Positions 1-11,204 of a stretch of DNA of 64,000 nucleotides are shown here, one piece after another (the first letter of the stretch is position 1; each line of letters opens with the position of its first letter). The stretch covers positions 1,095,661 to 1,159,660 of the forward strand of contig SCFE01000089.1 in assembly GCA_004352715.1 (NCBI GenBank), read 5' to 3'. The stretch comes from Hofstenia miamia. Taxonomy: Eukaryota; Xenacoelomorpha; Acoela. A model generated the notes under the pieces. That model saw nothing but the letters and a program-made list of their open reading frames with translations. It made no database searches and had not been told where the DNA came from. Both the position numbers and the translations under genes were made by a program.

Positions 1-786
1 GTTTGTGTAATATAATAACTGGGAAATATAATATCGTTTGTGATAAGCTAAATCTGTGAAATCTATTTAAACCTTTTGAAGATCAATACGTTTTAATGTA
101 CCCAAATGTTATTAACTGATACTGATACGATTAAATGTGACATTTTTATTAAATGGAGGTGGAATACATTTGCTATAACATTTCAATGAATTTAAAGCAT
201 TTTCTATCAAAGGATTTTGTCAAATTGCGACAAAAATATTTACAGACCGGGAGGATTTTAGCATTTAAATGCCGACATAATTTTAAAATGCTTCAAGGAA
301 ATGAATTTTTTGAATCTATCACTACTACTTTCGGGAATTCGTTGTAAATATATAATGGAAGATACACTAACATATCTTGAGGCGTCTTTTTTAGGAAAGT
401 ATTCTTGCATGGACTTATATTTGATGTTTTGAAACGACTATGAAAATTTCAGTGTTAGTGGAACTTTCAGGTAACTTTTTGACGAATTATTTATTTTTCA
501 TATTATGATGTAAGCGTTTATCAAAGTGACCCCCAATAACCAATATTCTATATCAATATTGTGACATCGGTATGAAATCAGCAAACAATTCCCTATCGTC
601 TGTGGGTTCGTGTCGATGCGTGGATTTACCGAGGCTACTGTTTTGTAACTAAATCCTCCTGCTAATGTACCCTTCCTAGTAAAAGTAAATAGGAGATCGT
701 GAACGGGGAAGAGTGGCCACACTCGGCCGACCCGAAACAGATAATCTGGTGAAATAGTCGTATAAGACTTGAGCCCTTTAAAAGAG
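1..786. other. Intergenic DNA, no gene recognised
   Basis: AT-rich sequence with one short stretch of higher GC near 600-760. Frames are short and lack family motifs or convincing splice sites. I see nothing to annotate. Confidence 0.5.
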
Positions 787-1786
787 NNNNNNNNNNNNNN
801 NNNNNNNNNNNNNNNNNNNNNNNNNNNNNNNNNNNNNNNNNNNNNNNNNNNNNNNNNNNNNNNNNNNNNNNNNNNNNNNNNNNNNNNNNNNNNNNNNNNN
901 NNNNNNNNNNNNNNNNNNNNNNNNNNNNNNNNNNNNNNNNNNNNNNNNNNNNNNNNNNNNNNNNNNNNNNNNNNNNNNNNNNNNNNNNNNNNNNNNNNNN
1001 NNNNNNNNNNNNNNNNNNNNNNNNNNNNNNNNNNNNNNNNNNNNNNNNNNNNNNNNNNNNNNNNNNNNNNNNNNNNNNNNNNNNNNNNNNNNNNNNNNNN
1101 NNNNNNNNNNNNNNNNNNNNNNNNNNNNNNNNNNNNNNNNNNNNNNNNNNNNNNNNNNNNNNNNNNNNNNNNNNNNNNNNNNNNNNNNNNNNNNNNNNNN
1201 NNNNNNNNNNNNNNNNNNNNNNNNNNNNNNNNNNNNNNNNNNNNNNNNNNNNNNNNNNNNNNNNNNNNNNNNNNNNNNNNNNNNNNNNNNNNNNNNNNNN
1301 NNNNNNNNNNNNNNNNNNNNNNNNNNNNNNNNNNNNNNNNNNNNNNNNNNNNNNNNNNNNNNNNNNNNNNNNNNNNNNNNNNNNNNNNNNNNNNNNNNNN
1401 NNNNNNNNNNNNNNNNNNNNNNNNNNNNNNNNNNNNNNNNNNNNNNNNNNNNNNNNNNNNNNNNNNNNNNNNNNNNNNNNNNNNNNNNNNNNNNNNNNNN
1501 NNNNNNNNNNNNNNNNNNNNNNNNNNNNNNNNNNNNNNNNNNNNNNNNNNNNNNNNNNNNNNNNNNNNNNNNNNNNNNNNNNNNNNNNNNNNNNNNNNNN
1601 NNNNNNNNNNNNNNNNNNNNNNNNNNNNNNNNNNNNNNNNNNNNNNNNNNNNNNNNNNNNNNNNNNNNNNNNNNNNNNNNNNNNNNNNNNNNNNNNNNNN
1701 NNNNNNNNNNNNNNNNNNNNNNNNNNNNNNNNNNNNNNNNNNNNNNNNNNNNNNNNNNNNNNNNNNNNNNNNNNNNNNNNNNNNNN
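787..1786. other. Assembly gap (1000 N)
   Basis: Exactly 1000 unresolved bases, a conventional placeholder length, so the true gap size is unknown. The sequence resuming at 1787 resembles a Penelope 3' region. Confidence 0.95.
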
Positions 1787-1990
1787 TTTCGATTCAAAAT
1801 CTTTTTCAGAACAAATTTGGAAGGAAAATTAATTACAATTAACTACACTTAAAATTTATTAAAATTGCATGCATTAGAAAATGTTCATGTTAAAACAACT
1901 TTTCTGTTTATTCATCAATATTGATCTTATTTCACTCTTTATACATGCATANATTCACTTATTTTTGGTAAATATGCATGGTGAAAACAG
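1787..1990 (-). mobile_element. Penelope-like 3'-region remnant
   Basis: Similar by eye to 57291-57440, which follows a Penelope endonuclease remnant on the minus strand. Both share a TTTCGAT-T-AAAATCTTT start and a later TACAATTAACTAC block. On the minus strand the first 25 bases resemble the core of the hammerhead-like motif at 53511-53543, but degraded. The rest of the element is probably in the adjacent gap. Assignment rests on similarity within this window only. An isolated N lies at 1952, with no obvious duplicated flank. Confidence 0.4.
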
Positions 1991-2091
1991 TATTACATGT
2001 TTACATTGGTTCATATATTAAATGTCTTTATTAGTTTGTATGTGAAATGAGATGTGTGGCACTTGGGAGCAATTTGCGCCACATTCTTAAT

Positions 2092-2220
2092 ATGGAGCTC
2101 TCACTGAGTATTTGTGCAAATGTAGTGTGGCTAAGGAGTGAAAGTTACTCATATCAACAAATTGTTGATGTGAGACTTGGAAGTGCACAACATGCATGTG
2201 CCGGAAAACCATCTACTTAA
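2092..2220 (+). pseudogene. Short ORF resembling a transposase N-terminal helix-turn-helix
   Basis: A 42-codon ATG-to-TAA frame beginning MELSLSICANVVWLRSESYS. The pattern ELS-xx-R/CANVVWLRSEGYSYQQIV is the kind of first DNA-binding helix seen at the start of Tc1/IS630-type transposases. No catalytic domain follows, and the 700 bases downstream are not open in any frame. If it is a transposase it is a 5' fragment. It could equally be a chance frame. Confidence 0.3.
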
Positions 2221-2924
2221 TGTAAAGTTTGTGGTTGGTAGTACAACAGAAAAAGCAAAATTTGAGGGTCCACTAGATGATGAATTAAATTCTTTGAAAA
2301 ATATCCTATGGTAAGGTTTCAACCAATAAATTTTCTAGACATTTTGCCTGACATTAAAATCTTAAAGAATCTGAGTTAAGATCAATTCTTAAAAGCAATT
2401 CAAATAGGAAATATTGGAAACAACTTCAAGATAAAGAGAATTTGTCAATTAAATATATATGTATATATATTTCTCAGATCAAGAAATAGTTAGGATCTGC
2501 ACAAAATAATGAGATCTCCCTTGAAAGACTCTGAATTTTTCTGCCATTCACAAAAGGTGGAAAGAAACATCCGTCTAGTATAGACGAATACCATCGAATA
2601 TTGGATTTGATAGGAGAGATGAATATGTTAGGCCTCGAAAAATGTGTAGACCAAACAATCGGATTTTATGTATCTTAGGGAGAATAGTGCTTAATATTAA
2701 CATAACTAAATATTCTAAAAAATTATATTTATTATCAATAACATAAAATTATACGCTTAGTTATTTTTTCGAGGGGGGATTTTGCAAAGATTGAAATTCC
2801 ACACTTATAAATGAGAATCAACAACACTATTTACAATTAAATAAATTCACCATAAACGTTTTTCAGATTTTTTATAATTTTCAATCTATTTTAAAATTCA
2901 TATAGTGATTTTGAAATTCTTTTT

Positions 2925-2990
2925 TAATTAGATGTTGATGTTAGGTGACCTGAAAAATGTTCATGGATTCTTTTAGGTTACAAAATGAAT
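2925..2990 (-). mobile_element. Penelope-like endonuclease scrap
   Basis: The minus strand resembles the region after the GIY-YIG motif of the Penelope copies at 53624-53898 and 57500-57585, with a recognisable HE-x-I-x-GHL-like stretch followed by repeated His codons. It is too short and mutated to be coding. The surrounding 2230-2925 and 3000-4850 hold no gene that I can support. Confidence 0.3.
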
Positions 2991-2999
2991 CACAAAATT

Positions 3000-4850
3000 G
3001 TTTATATGTTGATCTATTTTCTCGACATTGTGGCCAAATTCACATGTTAATTTTATTAAAAATTTGATAAATACATGCGTATACCTGATTTAAAAACTAA
3101 ATAATTTGCAAATGTTCTACGCTATCGAAATAATTTGATAAGTAAAAAATACATTTAGGCTTTTGTATTGAATATAATGTCCTTGGTGGGGATCGTGCCT
3201 TAACAGCTTTTCGTCCAAGATAATCATAATTCGATGATTTTATGTTAGAATTAGCAGTAGCTATTGTGTCAAAAACAGTAATTGAAGTGCTATCGACAAA
3301 ATTCCTTCCTTTATAATGACGTTATAAACTAGTATTATTATTTCATACAAAATGTAAATATTTACCTACCATTCTGTTAAATTAATTGTAGCTTTTTCCA
3401 AACATAAATATTCACTTATAAATACAAATTAAGCTCCAAACTAAGCAAAGCTCATGAAATTGTAACAAAAGTAAAATACTAAATATAAAAAATAAGAATT
3501 TCTCCACGTACTATTTTTTTGAATATAAGAAGTTTTTTTATCGTCAAGCAGGGTCTCTTTCAAAATCCTTTTGAATTCATTATGTTTAGTCAGTTTACGA
3601 ACTTTTATAAATTACATTTTCAAGTAGTTCAGTAGTTGAATTAGTATGCATTGTAAGATATACAATTATTTAAAAATTAAATTCCGTAGAATATGTTATT
3701 TATACATTTGTACAAATTTGCCTCTTTTGACTAATAAATAGGTGCTACTCTAGAAAATGTCGATGATGCTTTTCTTGTCTCTTGTCTTTTAAAACTAAAC
3801 GTTGTTCTTATGGACCAGTTAAAAATTCAATTTATTCTTTCTTTGTTGTAGATTTTAATGCTGTTCTATTAAATGCAAATATATTTGCAGTGACTCATTA
3901 CGAATGCATCAATTACTGCTTTGGTTTTGACAATGCTTTTTAGTTATTGTAGATAAAAATTCCTATCGGAATTCTTCTGATCTTAATTTCAATGAAAGAG
4001 GTAAAAGTGAAGGAACGATTTACATTAAGGCTTAAATATGTAAATGTTTCTGAAAGGAAAATTGGCTAACTTTCATTTGATACTTTAATTATTTTTTAAT
4101 TTTGATATCATATTAAGAATTTTCAAATTTTTGTTTAGTGCTTGATAAAAAGCAAATTGTCAACAATATTAATTTAATTTTAAGGGAAGGGGGGGTAAAT
4201 ATAGTAACATTTTTTAAATAAAAATAGTTGCTTATTCTTTCTTTCAGATGTATTCAGAATGTATTGACAATTTTAAGTTGTTAGTAATCAGTATTAGTAA
4301 ATCCTTCATATTATTTCTAAGCGACATAAATGAATGATTCACTAAAAATATTAATCTGTAGCCATACAACATCATTTAACATTTTTAATGAACTAAAAGT
4401 AAGTAAGAATTTCTCCTATTTTCTCACCTTCGACAATTTATATTTGGCACTAACTCTCTGGAAGACAAGAAATATACTAAATCACATGTTATATAAGGGA
4501 TTTTGTTTCAAGAAAAGTAAAATTTATGTTCTCACTAAAATATTTAGCATTATTTTTTAAACCAACTTTTTCCATGCAAATATATAATAAATGCATTGAA
4601 ATGCAATCATAATTCCATAATTTGCACAAGTGAATATGTATCATCTAGAACAACATTTATCAAATTGTGCTGCTTTCCAGAAACCTATAAGATAAATGTC
4701 CTATCAACTTACAAGGATATGTTTATCCTTCTAATTTTAATCGTTACTTCCATCATTGCTTAATAAAGAAACTGGAGAAATTTAGACACAAATAGCTATT
4801 TTAAATAACATTTAAATTGTCTAGTTCTATAACTGAGAATTAGAGAATAG
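3000..4850. other. Intergenic DNA, no gene recognised
   Basis: Low-complexity AT-rich sequence. The one longer frame, 4330-4560 on the plus strand, has AT-biased composition, no motif and no splice context, and looks like chance. Confidence 0.45.
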
Positions 4851-4854
4851 AACG

Positions 4855-4971
4855 ATGAAAACTAAGGATTTTGTTTTAAAGGGATTTCCGAAATTGACAG
4901 CAAGGGAAGCTATGAATAGATTTAAAGAATTTACATTAAACAAACACAAAGGGAATTTATTAAATATTTGA
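4855..4971 (+). CDS. Small ORF, 38 residues, unrecognised
   Basis: An ATG-to-TGA frame encoding MKTKDFVLKGFPKLTAREAM and 18 further residues. It is Lys-rich and has more varied codon use than surrounding AT-rich frames. There is no signal peptide, no membrane segment and no known motif. It may be a chance frame or a transposon scrap. I list it only because its composition stands out. Confidence 0.12.
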   Translation: MKTKDFVLKGFPKLTAREAMNRFKEFTLNKHKGNLLNI

Positions 4972-5188
4972 AAGAATTATTAATTAATATTTTTGTTTTA
5001 AAAGGCATGCAGGATTTTATCTTTTGTAGTACTGATATCAACATTTGTGAAACACACGATGAAATTTACATTTTTAAATCAAGACAAGGATAATTAATTC
5101 AAAGTTAGAGGCTATGAAAAACATTTTAAGTTTAACCAAAAAAAGGTTCCCAAATTATTGAATTAAATATTGATTATAAATTAGTTAC

Positions 5189-5551
5189 CTTTGTAATTTT
5201 GTACTTCCAAGTGACAATCTTCACAAGGCAGTATGCATGGACCTCAAGATTTTTTGCATTTATTGGAGGCTCTAACCATTGAATGTTAATATGAGTCCAG
5301 TTGAAGAAACAAGAAGTTATATGAGGTTGTAGAGGCATAAATCTACTGCTGAAGTCTAATGAAGTGCCATTTCTCGTAGTAACTGAATGTGAAAATATTG
5401 GCAAGGGAACGTTATTTGTATAAGCGTAATATAGAAAACCCGATCCTGAAAAGAGCAAAACTGCTGATGCTCCCAAAACCAAAATACAGAGCAAAGAACA
5501 AAAAGAATAACATTTGCCTTCGTGAGTTGTGTAGTCGTCTCGGGTTTCTTT
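5189..5551 (-). CDS. Exon of an unrecognised membrane-protein gene
   Basis: An open segment of 121 codons bounded by a splice acceptor (TTTAG at 5552-5556, read on the minus strand) and a donor (AAAG then GTAACT from 5188 down); both ends fall in phase 0. It contains a Cys-containing stretch GKCYSFCSLLCILVLGASAV running into a hydrophobic transmembrane segment ending FLYYAY, then a polar region with two N-x-T/S sites (RNGTS, FNWTH) and a Trp-containing segment INIQWLEPP. The layout fits a single-pass protein with a short cytoplasmic side and a glycosylated outer side. There is no ATG inside, so it is an internal or 3' exon. INIQWLEPP recalls the B-strand of fibronectin type III domains, but one strand is not enough to assign it. 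The rest of the gene was not found. Confidence 0.5.
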
Positions 5552-5954
5552 CTAAACTATTTAATGAATTTTATCAAATTCAAGGAATTTTTCAAGAGTT
5601 ATATTTCGCACTAATTAAAGCAAATATGAATTGTATTAATATTTTCTTAGTTTAGTTATTGCAAATTGCTAGGAAATGCATCAGTCTACTTAAAAGAATA
5701 GTACTAATTCAACTGAATGTGTGAAGTTACTGGTAAAATAGTTTTAAGCAAGTGCAAGGTGTTATGTTTTTATTATGTACATTCTGAAACTTTCAAAAAA
5801 TCATCAGTTAATATTTGAAGAAATTGAAATTTTATTCAATTAGCAGTTGTATGAGCAACTGTCAGTTCGAATATTAAAGCATCGATGTAAAAAACAAAGG
5901 ATCTAACTATGATTCCAAGTTCATTGGAAAGTAGAAATGCCTACAGCATATTTT

Positions 5955-5956
<2 letters not shown>

Positions 5957-5994
<38 letters not shown>
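5957..5994. repeat. (TA)n microsatellite
   Basis: About 19 uninterrupted TA dinucleotides. Similar tracts occur near 8296-8325, 9036-9065, 10270-10297, 10670-10750, 19178-19196, 27200-27230, 27365-27390, 36585-36630, 52416-52432, 53260-53287, 53441-53465, 57583-57610, 57807-57834 and 58437-58468, often at gap edges or next to Penelope sequence. Confidence 0.9.
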
Positions 5995-5999
<5 letters not shown>

Positions 6000-6169
6000 T
6001 TACGAATGTGTTCGTAAGTAAAACTGACTGTTTTGTACAGCTAACAAAGGCTTACATATTATTGCTATTTGACCTTATTAAAATCGTATGTCAACTGCAT
6101 TCAATACACTTTTTGTTTTATTGTATTTGTTATAAAATCTATAGTACATTTACATAAAAATCTTTAAAA

Positions 6170-6451
6170 TTACAAGGAATATGTCAGCGATCCGCAATCT
6201 TGATAGAATTTCTTTGCTGCAACGAACTTTTTTTGAGACCGCAGAAGAAAGTTTGGTGGGAATTTTAAAGCACCGCATCGAAGTTCTTTATTTTCGCCAA
6301 TAGGACCAGCAATAAGATATACAGGGAAACCTATCGAACCGGTGTCCCAGTTGTGCGCTTCGATGATAAATATAAAAGTGTTGCCATAGTGTCTCTCTTT
6401 GCGGCCACGTTTGTAGTTTAAATAACTATCCTGGACAAAGATGCTTTGTAT
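6170..6451 (-). CDS. Exon of an unrecognised gene, possibly terminal
   Basis: The minus strand shows a good acceptor (TTTTCCTAG, AG at 6452-6453) followed by an uninterrupted frame of 93 codons to TAA at 6170-6172. GC content is clearly above its surroundings. The product begins IQSIFVQDSYLNYKRGRKER, continues through an aromatic and Gly-rich stretch (EAHNWDTGSIGFPVYLIAGP), and ends near FYQDCGSLTYSL. An alternative end is a donor at CCTT|GTAATT, two bases before the stop, which would leave phase 2; that does not join in frame to the exon at 5189-5551. Either this is the last exon of its gene or an exon is missing in between. No start codon is present and I do not recognise the family. Confidence 0.55.
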   Translation of the reverse strand: MQSIFVQDSYLNYKRGRKERHYGNTFIFIIEAHNWDTGSIGFPVYLIAGPIGENKELRCGALKFPPNFLLRSQKKFVAAKKFYQDCGSLTYSL

Positions 6452-6459
6452 CTAGGAAA

Positions 6460-7690
6460 ACTTAAGTGATTCAAATAATGTTTCTGTGAAAAATATCACA
6501 ACAAATTAAACAAATGTCAAGCACAGAATGAAAAATCAATTTTCACAAGTTACTTCTTTGTCTAATTAAAGTTCAAACCTGCTTGCACACATCAAGATAA
6601 TATCGGATTTTACATGAAGTGATCTTGCACTTGTTCAAGATAAGTACAAGAGTTAAATATATACAGACACACGTCCAAATTTTCTATTTAAATGTACCCC
6701 GTTTATCAGCATGCTCAAATATAATTTCATTTTATCTTAAAAATTTTTGTTAACATGGTTGAAGCATACATAATCCTTAAATTTCATTTAGTATATACGA
6801 ACATGTATCCGAATCGTTGCATTTTTCTAAAGAAATTACTTCCAAAATTGAAACAAAAATGTAGGTAGTAAAAGTGAGACTGCTTCATGTTTTCTAACAT
6901 AGCAAGTCATGTCTGAGTAGGTTGTTGAAATGCCATATCAAAATATATTTTATTATAATTACCAATAGTGTGAAAATTTTATATTAATATTTTGTTAATA
7001 AATATATGTGTCAATTTCCACTTTTGGTAGTAATTATTTCCCGGACATCAGTTAACTATGTCATCTGTCCGAATTTTGAAGTACGTTGCTGCTTAGCACC
7101 GTTGATATGAATTCTTCTGCAAAAAAGTTTTTACATTAAGATTTAAAAAACATTACAAAAAATGTAAAAAACAATGATATATCTTAAGGTTTACTATGTT
7201 GCCCATTCGATATGTGTAAGAGACAGCCTAGCAAGCTTTGTCAACGTCTTTCATATACGGTTATTAACACAGTTTAGATTTTTTATTTTAAGCAAACCTG
7301 CAAATGGGAAAAATTAAATAGTTTTTTCTTCATTCTAACAGTTATAAAAATTATGCCATATTTTAAAGTCAAACCAACAACGGTTCATAAAACACAAATT
7401 GGAAAGTCACAAAAAATTTTGTTTGGATTGGACTTTCAAATTTCACATTTTTGAGTCAATAGACTTTCCTATAAGTCAAATTTTTATAAATATATTATAT
7501 GTTTATGCATAAATCTACATTATATTCACTTGTAAAAATTCACAAAAAGTAAGCCTAGAGGGAAAGAACATTCTTAAAACTAATCCTCCCCCTATATACC
7601 CTCCTAAGACCCCCCCCTAGTGACAGGGAGTCATCATGTAATCATGTACATTTAAGTTGCAATTTATATAGAACTTAGCCATGCGTAGGC
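6460..7690. other. Intergenic or intronic DNA, no exon supported
   Basis: Mostly AT-rich. A short GC-richer piece near 7080-7125 has a minus-strand acceptor-like TTTTTTGCAG, but its frames close within 20 codons. I see no supportable exon. Confidence 0.4.
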
Positions 7691-8295
7691 NNNNNNNNNN
7701 NNNNNNNNNNNNNNNNNNNNNNNNNNNNNNNNNNNNNNNNNNNNNNNNNNNNNNNNNNNNNNNNNNNNNNNNNNNNNNNNNNNNNNNNNNNNNNNNNNNN
7801 NNNNNNNNNNNNNNNNNNNNNNNNNNNNNNNNNNNNNNNNNNNNNNNNNNNNNNNNNNNNNNNNNNNNNNNNNNNNNNNNNNNNNNNNNNNNNNNNNNNN
7901 NNNNNNNNNNNNNNNNNNNNNNNNNNNNNNNNNNNNNNNNNNNNNNNNNNNNNNNNNNNNNNNNNNNNNNNNNNNNNNNNNNNNNNNNNNNNNNNNNNNN
8001 NNNNNNNNNNNNNNNNNNNNNNNNNNNNNNNNNNNNNNNNNNNNNNNNNNNNNNNNNNNNNNNNNNNNNNNNNNNNNNNNNNNNNNNNNNNNNNNNNNNN
8101 NNNNNNNNNNNNNNNNNNNNNNNNNNNNNNNNNNNNNNNNNNNNNNNNNNNNNNNNNNNNNNNNNNNNNNNNNNNNNNNNNNNNNNNNNNNNNNNNNNNN
8201 NNNNNNNNNNNNNNNNNNNNNNNNNNNNNNNNNNNNNNNNNNNNNNNNNNNNNNNNNNNNNNNNNNNNNNNNNNNNNNNNNNNNNNNNNNNNNNN
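7691..8295. other. Assembly gap (605 N)
   Basis: Unresolved bases whose right edge is a (TA)n tract abutting the transposon that begins at 8327. Confidence 0.95.
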
Positions 8296-8326
8296 TATAT
8301 ATATATATATATACTGTATATATATA

Positions 8327-9031
8327 GGGTGTTTCAAAAGTCTTGAGAACATTACAAATGCGTATATCTCCTCAACTATTCCAGGTAGAAAAATAAAGCT
8401 GATGCCATTTTAAAGCTTGTGTAAACAAGTTTTTGGTCATACTAATGATTGCTGTCTTATCTTTCTAAGAAAGGTGTCTATGGACCGTTCTTCTTTGAAG
8501 AGGCAACTATCACTGGTGAATCCTATCTCAACATGCTGGAAGACTGGTTAATGGCTCACTTAGAAGAAGAAGAATCTGATGACTTCATTTTTCAACAAGA
8601 TGGGGCACCATCACAATGGAGTCTTAGATTAAGGCAGTTTCTTAATACAAGGCTGCCTGGTAGATGGATTGGGAGATCTGGGGGAGATGATGACGTTCTC
8701 ATGCCCTGGCCTCCTAGATCTCCAGATCTTACTTCGTGTGACTTTTTTCTTTGGGTCTTCGTCAAGCAACAAGTTTATGTGCCGCCTTTCCAAAGCTCGA
8801 GTAACGGCAGTTGTGGGAACCGTTGACGTCGAGATGCTGGAAAACGTTTGGCAGGAAATGTACTATCGACTAGATGTCTGCCGTGCGACAAATGGTGCTC
8901 ATATTGAGGAACTTTGAAGATTCCCCACAAAACTTGAAACTTTAACTGTTCCAACGGCACCAGTTATATTTTTCAACTTCTAATGGTTTTTGAATTATTA
9001 AAAATCGTTATGTTCCCAAGACCTTTGAAAC

Positions 9032-9035
<4 letters not shown>
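8327..9035 (+). mobile_element. Internally deleted Tc1/mariner-superfamily transposon
   Basis: Terminal inverted repeats of about 26 bp begin GGGTGTTTCAAA at 8327 and end TTTGAAACACCC at 9035, with about 24 of 26 positions matching. TATA lies on both sides, consistent with insertion at TA. At 709 bp the element is about half the length expected for an autonomous copy, and only the C-terminal part of the transposase remains (8449-8917). It cannot encode a complete enzyme. Confidence 0.85.
8449..8917 (+). pseudogene. Transposase fragment, C-terminal catalytic half
   Basis: The frame contains a catalytic-domain pattern of Tc1/mariner-superfamily DDE transposases: FEEATITGESYLNMLEDW, then FIFQQDGAP with an acidic residue, then PWPPRSPDLTSCDFFLW with the second acidic position. 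From the Asp of QQD to the Asp of CDFF there are 46 intervening residues, longer than the 34 of classical mariner. The first catalytic acidic residue and the DNA-binding domain are missing. A single frameshift near 8785-8815 moves the C-terminus (VDVEMLENVWQEM to the stop at 8917) into another frame. It lies inside the inverted-repeat element at 8327-9035 and is non-functional. Confidence 0.85.
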
Positions 9036-9070
<35 letters not shown>

Positions 9071-9077
9071 GTGTGGA

Positions 9078-9363
9078 ACTTTCCAAATTCAAGCTTACCA
9101 AATATAAATGATAAGAAAGAATTTCAATTTTCAGTTTAATGAATTTTATCAACAATTCACATTTGACAAATTTTTCCAGTATAAACTAAAATAATAGCAA
9201 AATTAAATTCATTTTATGCTTGAAACACATTTCTATTGCAATCAGGCAGGCAAAGCTCTACTAAAGGGAGATTTTGTAAATAAACATATTATCAAATGAA
9301 ACAATATAAAATTTTCCAAATATATGCATACATATTAGTTTGTGAATTTATTGCGTATTATGT
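9078..9363. repeat. Left 286-bp direct repeat flanking a Penelope element
   Basis: Nearly identical by eye to 10310-10595 in the same orientation, beginning ACTTTCCAAATTCAAGC and ending TTGCGTATTATGT. Penelope elements are typically flanked by such long direct repeats (pseudo-LTRs), produced by tandem or circular-template insertion. Both copies have a (TA)n tract on their left side. Confidence 0.85.
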
Positions 9364-10266
9364 ATAAGTGCTCACACCTATGACATTGATGTTTATAAAA
9401 AAGAGAAGAGTGTAGAGACATTGGAATGGGATCTTTGTTTGAAAAGATGTTGCTGGTTTTGAATGATTGAAAGACGTGCTTGATTTGAGTTGAAGTGAAT
9501 TTCTTGTTGAGATTTTTTACTGAGGCTTCAAGATTTTTTGAAAGACTAGCAATATAGGGAACTTTCCAATACATTGACTTTTTTTCACAAAGTGCAGTTT
9601 GAGGCGATGGATTAAGGGCAGCATTAGATGAGCGAATGGAGAACATTATTAGGATAACCATTTTGGCGGAGATTTTGATAGATTGTATCAAAAGCTTCAG
9701 TTACTTTTTGATAAGAAGATGATAGGCGGACAGCTCGGGAAAATAAGTTACGAGGAATAGGTAACTTATATTTTTCAGAACAGTAGGAATTGAAGTGGAT
9801 ATATAATAACCCAGTGTTTGAGGGTTTGTTGTAGAGAGAAGTTTCAAACGAAGAGGAAGCTCGGTGAAGAGAAACCATTGGTTTCTGTTCTTGAAGGAAG
9901 GAATGAGTTGAGGAAGTAAGAAATTCGTCAGCTTGATTTTGATTGTCCATTAGACAAAAGACGAAGGAAGATTACTTGTAGAGAATTTTGATTCAATGAT
10001 GTCCATAGCAAAGTTGGCTAATGTTGGGCCATAGCCATGCCATCATGCTGCTGATAAAGTTCATTGTTGAAAGAGAAAATAATATTTGATGAAGCGAGGT
10101 GAAGTAATTTTCGAATGGTAGAATTATCAAAAGGAAAAAGATCTGACGGCGTAAGTCTAATAATGTGATCGATGGTTTTAGAGATAGGAATTGAAGTGAA
10201 AAGAATTTTGACGTCGTAGCTGACCATGATTTTATTATAGGGATTGATAATATAGCCGAAAGTACT

Positions 10267-10301
<35 letters not shown>

Positions 10302-10302
10302 T
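9364..10302 (-). pseudogene. Penelope-like retroelement, degraded RT and endonuclease
   Basis: Read on the minus strand: the reverse transcriptase fingers/palm motif VSYDVKILFTSIPISKTID (about 10230-10170), then a GPTLANFAMDI segment, then the C-terminal RT part with LYNKPSNTGLLYIHFNS, and finally the start of the GIY-YIG endonuclease linker, HQCHRCEHLYI near 9370-9400. The catalytic YVDD-type segment, intact in the copy at 54099-55405, is lost here through a frame change or deletion near 9950-10018. The endonuclease is truncated where the direct repeat starts. The copy is dead. Confidence 0.85.
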
Positions 10303-10309
10303 TTTCAGT

Positions 10310-10595
10310 ACTTTCCAAATTCAAGCTTACCAAATATAAATGATAAGAAAGAATTTCAATTTTCAGTTTAATGAATTTTATCAACAATTCACATTTGACA
10401 AATTTTTCCAGTATAAACTAAAATAATAGCAAAATTAAATTCATTTTATGCTTGAAACACATTTCTATTGCAATCAGGCAGGCAAAGCTCTACTAAAGGG
10501 AGATTTTGTAAATAAACATATTATCAAATGAAACAATATAAAATTTTCCAAATATATGCATACATATTAGTTTGTGAATTTATTGCGTATTATGT
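10310..10595. repeat. Right 286-bp direct repeat flanking a Penelope element
   Basis: Partner of 9078-9363. It sits at the 5' side of the minus-strand Penelope copy, just beyond a (TA)n tract. The match stops abruptly: after TTATGT the left copy continues ATAAGTGC and the right copy TTACGATT. Confidence 0.85.
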
Positions 10596-10654
10596 TTACG
10601 ATTTTATATATACAATCAGCATAAAATTGAAGATTTCGGAGCACATGAATATGC

Positions 10655-10672
10655 ATATTTTATACACTGTAT

Positions 10673-10746
<74 letters not shown>

Positions 10747-10752
10747 TATCTT
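10655..10752. repeat. Long (TA)n tract
   Basis: Almost pure TA dinucleotides with two small interruptions, the longest such tract outside the gaps. On the minus strand it is preceded by a CTGATGAG-containing segment at about 10745-10800 that could be a decayed hammerhead-type motif. Confidence 0.85.
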
Positions 10753-11200
10753 CACTGTTGAAATATTTTATTAATCAAAACGGTAACTCATCAGCTTCTT
10801 AACTGGCCTAATCAACCCGCTCAACTCGCACTACAGCCTTTTCATAAACCTACGCTTCCGCCCTGTCATCCCAGCCGCCTAATTTTTTCACACTAGCAGA
10901 AATTCACAAGCTAAGATCTTTCCTAATATTTAACAATGTCTTGTAAATATTTACATTTTGTGCATTTACTTACGACCATCAGCCGAATGGAAATTTCATC
11001 ATCTAAATGCTAAAAATAATTTTCATTCAAAATTGTTAATCCTTCTATTGTTATTTAACTAATTTTTTCTTGCTAAAAAAGATGAAACTATGCATTTTTG
11101 AATATATGAAGAAGAACATTATGCTACTATAAATTAATTCAATATTTTCCTATCAACAATAAAAACATCCTCATCGAGTTTATCAGCCAAAAAAGTTACT
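10753..11200. other. No gene recognised
   Basis: Moderate-GC patch at 10790-10880 followed by AT-rich sequence. No supportable coding frame. Confidence 0.4.
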
Positions 11201-11204
11201 AAGT

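Noticed and set aside
769-1842. Long frames made almost wholly of unknown residues across N gaps (also at 7675-8352, 46521-47675, 53243-53494, 55427-56269 and 57558-57909)
   Set aside because: They are artefacts of translating N runs; only the resolved ends carry information.
7214-7233. GATATGTGTAAGAGACAG resembles a Nextera mosaic end
   Set aside because: It lacks two bases of the adapter core and sits in otherwise continuous sequence; a chance resemblance is more likely than adapter contamination.
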